A stretch of 64,000 nucleotides of DNA from the NCBI RefSeq assembly GCF_001559595.1, contig NZ_LNTY01000029.1:1-64000 (forward strand), read 5' to 3'. Of the stretch, positions 59,358 to 64,000 are shown one piece after another; within the stretch, counting starts at the first letter, position 1, and the number at the start of each line of letters is the position of its first letter. Both the position numbers and the translations under genes were made by a program. Under the pieces are notes generated by a model. The model was not told where the DNA came from. It saw only the letters and a program-made list of their open reading frames with translations, and made no database searches. This DNA comes from Enterovibrio coralii. Its GTDB lineage: Bacteria > Pseudomonadota > Gammaproteobacteria > Enterobacterales > Vibrionaceae.

Positions 59358-60164
59358 CTATTTAACGGCAATCGCTTTGATAGGTTGTTCGATGATGGTG
59401 GCATGTTTTTCTGTGGTCAGTGCCATCAACTCACCATCAAATAAGTGCAAAAGAATCACACTTAAGTCCTGACTGATTTTCGCCAAAGAAGACGCTGGAA
59501 TTTCACCTTCTGTGGCATTGATGACCGAATCAAAGCGGTGGTCAACGCGATCAAACGCCAGTGACACGTCCGCATTACAGATCAAAGAAAGCTGGTGCAT
59601 GCGTTTTTGCAGAATGCGGCTTTGTAAGTTCACAGACTGCCAAGCTGCCGTTTTTCCGTCCATAAGGCGAGTTACCGCCTGTTCAAAGCGAAGTTGCGCT
59701 TCTTTGGTGTCAATCCAGGTTTGCCAGAATGCCTGATATTCCTCATAAAGCGTGTCTTCACCCGTTTCACTGATGTACGAGCGAGTGATTTCATCAATGA
59801 TATAGATGAGGTGATCAGACGTGCGGTGGTGAATAGCAATCCACGCAGGCTTAGATTGTGTTGGCAGGGCGGCTAACGCTTGATCCATGCGAGACCCAAG
59901 AACACGAAAGAGTGGGCGTTGCGCTGAGGTACACTCTTTTTGCATGTCTTCACAAAATGCACTGATTTCATCGCGTGCCTTTGATGCTTGAGGTGCTTGC
60001 GGACAACGCGCATAACGCACGTTGTGGTCATGCAGCATCCAAAGAAGTGTGCGAAGAGAGCGCATTTGCGATTTATATTGTTCTTGGCGTGACTGACGTG
60101 TGCTTGATAACCCTTTTGTGGCTTGAATGAGCCAGTTTGGTGTTAGTGCTGTGAGCAATGACAT
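59358..60164 (-). CDS. Uncharacterised 268-aa cytoplasmic protein
   Basis: I do not recognise this family. The product is soluble (no signal peptide or membrane span), mostly helical by composition, with several Trp/Gln/Arg-rich helices (RSLRTLLWMLHDHNVRYARCPQ around residue 40; FWQTWIDTKEAQLRFEQAV around 150) and three cysteines. The ATG at 60164 is chosen because GGAGG lies seven bases upstream (CGGAGGAAAAGATATG); a frame 15 codons longer is less likely. It is convergent with the Aer-type chemoreceptor and shares its terminator. The overall look (regular helices, His/Arg in the middle) could be a phosphotransfer or four-helix-bundle sensor domain, but this is a guess. Confidence 0.65.
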   Translation of the reverse strand: MSLLTALTPNWLIQATKGLSSTRQSRQEQYKSQMRSLRTLLWMLHDHNVRYARCPQAPQASKARDEISAFCEDMQKECTSAQRPLFRVLGSRMDQALAALPTQSKPAWIAIHHRTSDHLIYIIDEITRSYISETGEDTLYEEYQAFWQTWIDTKEAQLRFEQAVTRLMDGKTAAWQSVNLQSRILQKRMHQLSLICNADVSLAFDRVDHRFDSVINATEGEIPASSLAKISQDLSVILLHLFDGELMALTTEKHATIIEQPIKAIAVK

Positions 60165-60380
60165 ATCTTTTCCTCCGTTCCGAGCCTGATCTCGTACTGC
60201 AGAGTGCATGCCAAAACGTAAAGTCCTTTAAATACAGTAATGTAGAGGTTATATATGAAAGTGTGTGCTCGGATTTGAAGCAACACTGACCCAAAGCAGT
60301 GCAAAAACTGTGATCTGTGTTGCTCGATGGTTGGTTTGGTATACAAGTGGTGTCTAGATGGGGCACGGTAGAAAACAAAA

Positions 60381-60400
60381 AAGGAGCCAATCGGCTCCTT
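60381..60400 (-). terminator. Terminator of metG
   Basis: AAGGAGCC/GGCTCCTT with AATC loop; followed on the minus strand by TTTTTGTTTTC, 17 bases after the corrected metG stop. Confidence 0.9.
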
Positions 60401-60417
60401 TTCTTTAGCTTGTGAAA

Positions 60418-62452
60418 TTACATCACACGCATACCAGGCTGTGCACCTTCGTGAGGTTCCAGCAGCCACAGGTCTTTACCACCAGGCCAGCTGCCAGGAT
60501 CATGCCTTCTGACATGCCGAACTTCATCTTACGTGGCTTCAGGTTCGCAACAACTACGGTGTACTTACCAATTAGATCTTCTGGGTTGTACGCAGATTTG
60601 ATGCCAGAGAATACCTGACGCGTTTCACCGCCGATGTCCAGTTGGAACTTCAGCAGTTTGTCTGCTTTAGGCACAGATTCACATGAGATGATTTTCGCAA
60701 TGCGCAGGTCAACTTTCGCAAAGTCATCGAACTCGATTTCTGGTGCGATAGGCTCATCCGCCAGCGGACCTTTTGCTTTTTCTGCTACGGCTTTCTCAGC
60801 GGCTGCATCTTCTTTAGATGCTTCAACCATGGCTTCAACGTTCTTAGGATCGATGCGGTTGAACAGGGCTTTGAACGCGCTAACCTTATGCGCTGTCAGT
60901 GGCTGAGCAACGCCTTCCCAAGACATTGTTTCGTTCAGGAATGCTTCTGAGCGTGCAGCCAGTTCTGGCATAACAGGCTTCAGGTAAGTCATCAGTACGC
61001 GGAACAGGTTGATGCCCATGGTACAGATAGCTTGAAGCTCAGCGTCTTTGCCTTCTTCTTTCGCAACAACCCAAGGTGCTTTCTCATCCACGTACTGGTT
61101 CGCTTTGTCAGCCAGTGCCATGATTTCACGGATTGCACGGTTGTATTCACGCTTCTCGTACAGATCGCCAATGCGCTCTGCCGCTTCAGCAAACTCAGCG
61201 TACAGTGCTGGTTCTGCACATTCAGCAGACAGCATGCCGTCGAAACGCTTAGCGATGAAACCGGCGTTACGTGACGCCAAGTTAACCACTTTGTTCACGA
61301 TGTCTGAGTTAACACGTTGAACGAAATCTTCCAGGTTCAGGTCAAGATCGTCGATACGGTTGTTCAGTTTCGCGGTGTAGTAGTAACGCAGACATTCTGG
61401 GTCTAGGTGTTTCAGGTAAGTGCTCGCTTTGATGAACGTACCTTTAGACTTAGACATTTTCGCGCCGTTTACCGTAACGTAGCCGTGAACGAATACGTTG
61501 GTAGGCTTACGGAAACCTGAGCCTTCCAGCATTGCTGGCCAGAACAGGCTGTGGAAGTAAACAATGTCTTTACCAATGAAGTGGTAAAGCTCTGCGTCGC
61601 TGTCTTTCTTCCAGTATTCGTCGAAGTCTACTGCGCTGTTTTTGTCACAGTAGTTTTTGAACGAGCCCATGTAACCGATAGGTGCGTCCAACCATACGTA
61701 GAAGTATTTGCCTGGTTCGCCTGGGATTTCGAAGCCGAAGTATGGTGCGTCACGAGAGATGTCCCACTGTTGCAGGCCAGACTCGAACCACTCGTTCATC
61801 TTGTTTGCCATTTCTTCTTGCAGCGCACCAGACTTGGTCCACGCTTGCAGCATGTCACCAAACTGTGGCAGGTCGAAGAAGAAGTGCACAGAATCTTTCA
61901 TGACAGGAGTAGCACCGCTCACCGCTGATTTTGGATTGATCAGATCGGTAGGCTGTACGTTTCACCACAGTTGTCACAGTTATCGCCGTATTGGTCTTCT
62001 GCTTTACATTTCGGGCACGTGCCTTTTACGAAACGGTCTGGCAGGAACATTTCTTTTTCTGGGTCGAACAGCTGTGAAATGGTGCGGCTGTTGATGAAAC
62101 CGTTGTTTTTCAGCTGGGTGTAGATGTACGACGCCAGTTCACGGTTCTCATCGCTGTGAGTGCTGTGATAGTTATCAAAGCTGATGTCAAAGCCTGCGAA
62201 ATCTGCTTCGTGCTCTTTTTGCATTTCAGCAATCATGGCTTCAGGCTCAATACCCAGTTGCTGAGCTTTCAGCATGATAGGGGTACCGTGTGCATCGTCT
62301 GCACAGATGAAGTTTACAGTGTTGCCACGCAGGCGCTGGTAACGCACCCATACGTCTGCCTGAATATGCTCTAGCATATGACCCAAATGGATTGAGCCAT
62401 TTGCGTAAGGCAGGGCACAGGTAACCAGAATTTTACGTTGGTTTGCAGCCAT
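60418..62452 (-). CDS. metG: MetG, methionyl-tRNA synthetase (two frameshifts)
   Basis: Class I synthetase charging tRNA-Met. Seen: [15 protein letters not shown] (HIGH), zinc knuckle [17 protein letters not shown] (residues 146-162), KMSKSKGTF (KMSKS) near residue 335, and the C-terminal tRNA-binding OB domain beginning [14 protein letters not shown]. Two breaks: near 61954, where [18 protein letters not shown] needs one extra C in AGCCTACC, and near 60500, where [25 protein letters not shown] needs one extra base in GGCCTGGTGG. Repaired, it has 678 aa and ends at TAA 60418, almost equal to E. coli MetG (677). Essential in relatives, so a real inactivation is very unlikely. Divergent from mrp as in E. 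coli. Confidence 0.94.
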
Positions 62453-62655
62453 AATTTAGATTGTTCGCTTTTGACAAATGAATCGGATGAATGCCGCAAA
62501 TCTTACCTGATACGCGTTGGAAAGCCTAGCTTTCGCAGTGGTATTCCCGGTTAACGGGCTTAATTCATGTTTGAGCACGAAAACCGTGTGAATCCGCGGA
62601 AAATTCATTAGGCTAAAAGAAGTTTCACATTTCCAAGTCGGAGAGCCTTCCCACT

Positions 62656-63747
62656 ATGTTTTTTGGCCGTGATAAAAACCAACTCGCAGAGTTGAATGAC
62701 GTCATCTCACTTCTAAATCAATTCGAGCATTCCGCATTGGTTGCTGATTGGGCAAGCCATAAAGGCTTGGTAACGCAATCCAAAAAAGGGGATGTTTCTG
62801 TCACGTTTCCCTTTGCTGCGAATGACCTTATTCAGTCCCTGAACGAATGGCTAGAAGCGAAAAAAGAAGCGGGAGAGGATATTCCAGATATCGCCATCAC
62901 ATCGCGTGTTGCACCCATCAAAGCAGGCGATAAAGCCCTACTGAAAGGGGTGAAGAACTTGCTGGTGGTGAGTTCAGCAAAAGGTGGTGTGGGCAAGTCC
63001 ACTACCTCAGTGAATCTGGCGTTGGCGTTGAAAGCACAAGGTGCAAAGGTCGGTATTCTTGATGCCGATATCTATGGGCCGTCATTGCCAATTATGCTCG
63101 GCACCAAGGGTAAGCAACCTATTACGCTCGATGGCAAGTTGATGGAACCGATTGAAGCGCACGGTCTGTACAGTAACTCCATCGGCTATTTGGTGCCGGA
63201 TGAAGATGCCATGGTGTGGCGCGGGCCGATGGCTTCTAAAGCATTCGCTCAACTTGTTAATGAAACCCGTTGGCCTGACATCGACTATTTGATTGTCGAT
63301 ATGCCACCGGGCACCGGTGATATTCAACTCAGCCTTGCTCAGCAATTCCCTGTCACGGCAGCCGTCGTTGTGACAACGCCACAGGACTTGGCATTGGCCG
63401 ATGCTATTAAGGGCGTCGCAATGTTTGAAAAAGTCGCGGTCCCGGTACTCGGGGTCGTGGAAAACATGAGCTACCATATCTGCAGCCAGTGTGGTCATCA
63501 TGAAGCTATTTTTGGTCACGGTGGGGCGGTGAAGATAGCAGAGCAATATGGATTATCTTTGCTCGGTCAGGTGCCTTTGCATATCCAAATCCGCGAGGAT
63601 ATTGATGCCGGTAACCCGACGGTTGAATCTGCCTCGGAAAGTGAGTTCTCGACCATTTATAAGCAGCTTGCTTTGAATGTTGCCAGCCAATTGTATTGGC
63701 GTGGCGATGTGGCGGCTGAATCTATCGCGATCACGACAGTGAGCTGA
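62656..63747 (+). CDS. apbC: Mrp/ApbC, iron-sulfur cluster carrier ATPase
   Basis: 363-aa P-loop ATPase that carries and delivers Fe-S clusters. Seen: N-terminal MIP18-like domain (about 1-90), deviant Walker A SSAKGGVGKSTT near residue 113, LDADIYGPSLPIMLG, Walker B VDMPPGTGD, and the cluster-binding CSQC (ENMSYHICSQCGHHE) near residue 280. Divergent from metG with about 200 bases between, the conserved E. coli order metG/mrp. Frame intact. Confidence 0.94.
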   Translation: MFFGRDKNQLAELNDVISLLNQFEHSALVADWASHKGLVTQSKKGDVSVTFPFAANDLIQSLNEWLEAKKEAGEDIPDIAITSRVAPIKAGDKALLKGVKNLLVVSSAKGGVGKSTTSVNLALALKAQGAKVGILDADIYGPSLPIMLGTKGKQPITLDGKLMEPIEAHGLYSNSIGYLVPDEDAMVWRGPMASKAFAQLVNETRWPDIDYLIVDMPPGTGDIQLSLAQQFPVTAAVVVTTPQDLALADAIKGVAMFEKVAVPVLGVVENMSYHICSQCGHHEAIFGHGGAVKIAEQYGLSLLGQVPLHIQIREDIDAGNPTVESASESEFSTIYKQLALNVASQLYWRGDVAAESIAITTVS

Positions 63748-63919
63748 CGCGCTTTTCTTCAATCGTCCTATGGAGTTGAACAATGCGCATTCAATGTGAT
63801 GAAACTTTGGGCATCTTGCTTTAGTTTGAGACTTTTATCACAAATTTAGATAGAAAGCGCGAGTTCAACTCCCTATAATCAGGCGGTTTATTTCTCGCCA
63901 TATTTCCGGGTATTCATTT

Positions 63920-64000
63920 ATGAGTGACAACAACCAATGTGTCATTATCGGTATCGCAGGTGCTTCTGCATCCGGTAAAAGTTTGATCGCCAGTACAATC
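63920..64000 (+). CDS. udk: Udk, uridine kinase (partial, 5' end only)
   Basis: Only the first 27 codons are in the window: MSDNNQCVIIGIAGASASGKS with the P-loop of uridine/cytidine kinase. GIAGASASGKS is diagnostic for Udk, which phosphorylates uridine and cytidine in salvage. The gene follows mrp, as expected from E. coli gene order nearby. No clear ribosome binding site other than a weak GGG at 63908-63910. Confidence 0.85.
   Translation, partial: MSDNNQCVIIGIAGASASGKSLIASTI

Overview
The window is chromosomal DNA of a marine gammaproteobacterium, almost certainly a Vibrionaceae member. Evidence is the qrr1-luxO-luxU quorum-sensing module, rnfABC, fabV, a ChiA-type chitinase, a tRNA-Asn array and long gene-order agreement with E. 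coli (uvrB..yvcK-moaABCDE; purB-hflD-mnmA..rluE-icd; cspD-clpS-clpA-infA-aat-cydC-cydD-trxB-lrp-ftsK-lolA-rarA-serS; metG-mrp-udk). I cannot fix the genus by eye; Grimontia/Enterovibrio/Photobacterium-like Vibrionaceae are plausible.

Layout. 1-3212: rnfA-rnfB-rnfC, minus strand, with rnfC cut by the left edge. 3400-4042: minus-strand array of four intact tRNA-Asn genes plus one decayed copy, with its own promoter and terminator. 4658-8372: two convergent gene pairs that look like a non-phosphorylative sugar-acid pathway (SDR dehydrogenase, lactonase-like amidohydrolase, enolase-superfamily dehydratase, class II aldolase). 8776-13769: uvrB, qrr1 sRNA with a sigma-54 promoter and a LuxO box, luxO, luxU, yvcK. 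13943-19304: fabV, a stand-alone Lon N-domain protein, then a Moco-type riboswitch and moaABCDE. 19387-23011: chitinase and two candidate small-protein genes with their own terminators. 23678-29446: oppABCDF. 29504-31674: two tandem paralogous permeases, one with a Cys-Cys-rich loop. 31875-38964: roxA, purB-hflD-mnmA, rluE, icd, cspD. 39790-44352: clpS-clpA, infA, aat-bpt (a substrate-recognition, protease and tagging set for N-degron proteolysis). 44441-57440: cydD-cydC, trxB, ald, lrp, ftsK, lolA, rarA, serS. 57736-60164: PAS-containing chemoreceptor and an unknown protein. 60418-end: metG, mrp, start of udk.

Quality warning. Eleven single-base frameshifts interrupt rnfC (1), uvrB (2), roxA (2), cydC (1), ftsK (2), rarA (1) and metG (2). 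Restoring one base each time (removing one in rnfC) gives full-length conserved proteins, and ftsK and metG are essential in relatives. I therefore treat these as probable consensus-sequence errors and annotate each as one gene. No CRISPR array, prophage, insertion sequence or defence island was recognised; the most distinctive accessory pieces are the sugar-acid cluster, the tandem permeases and the small ORFs.
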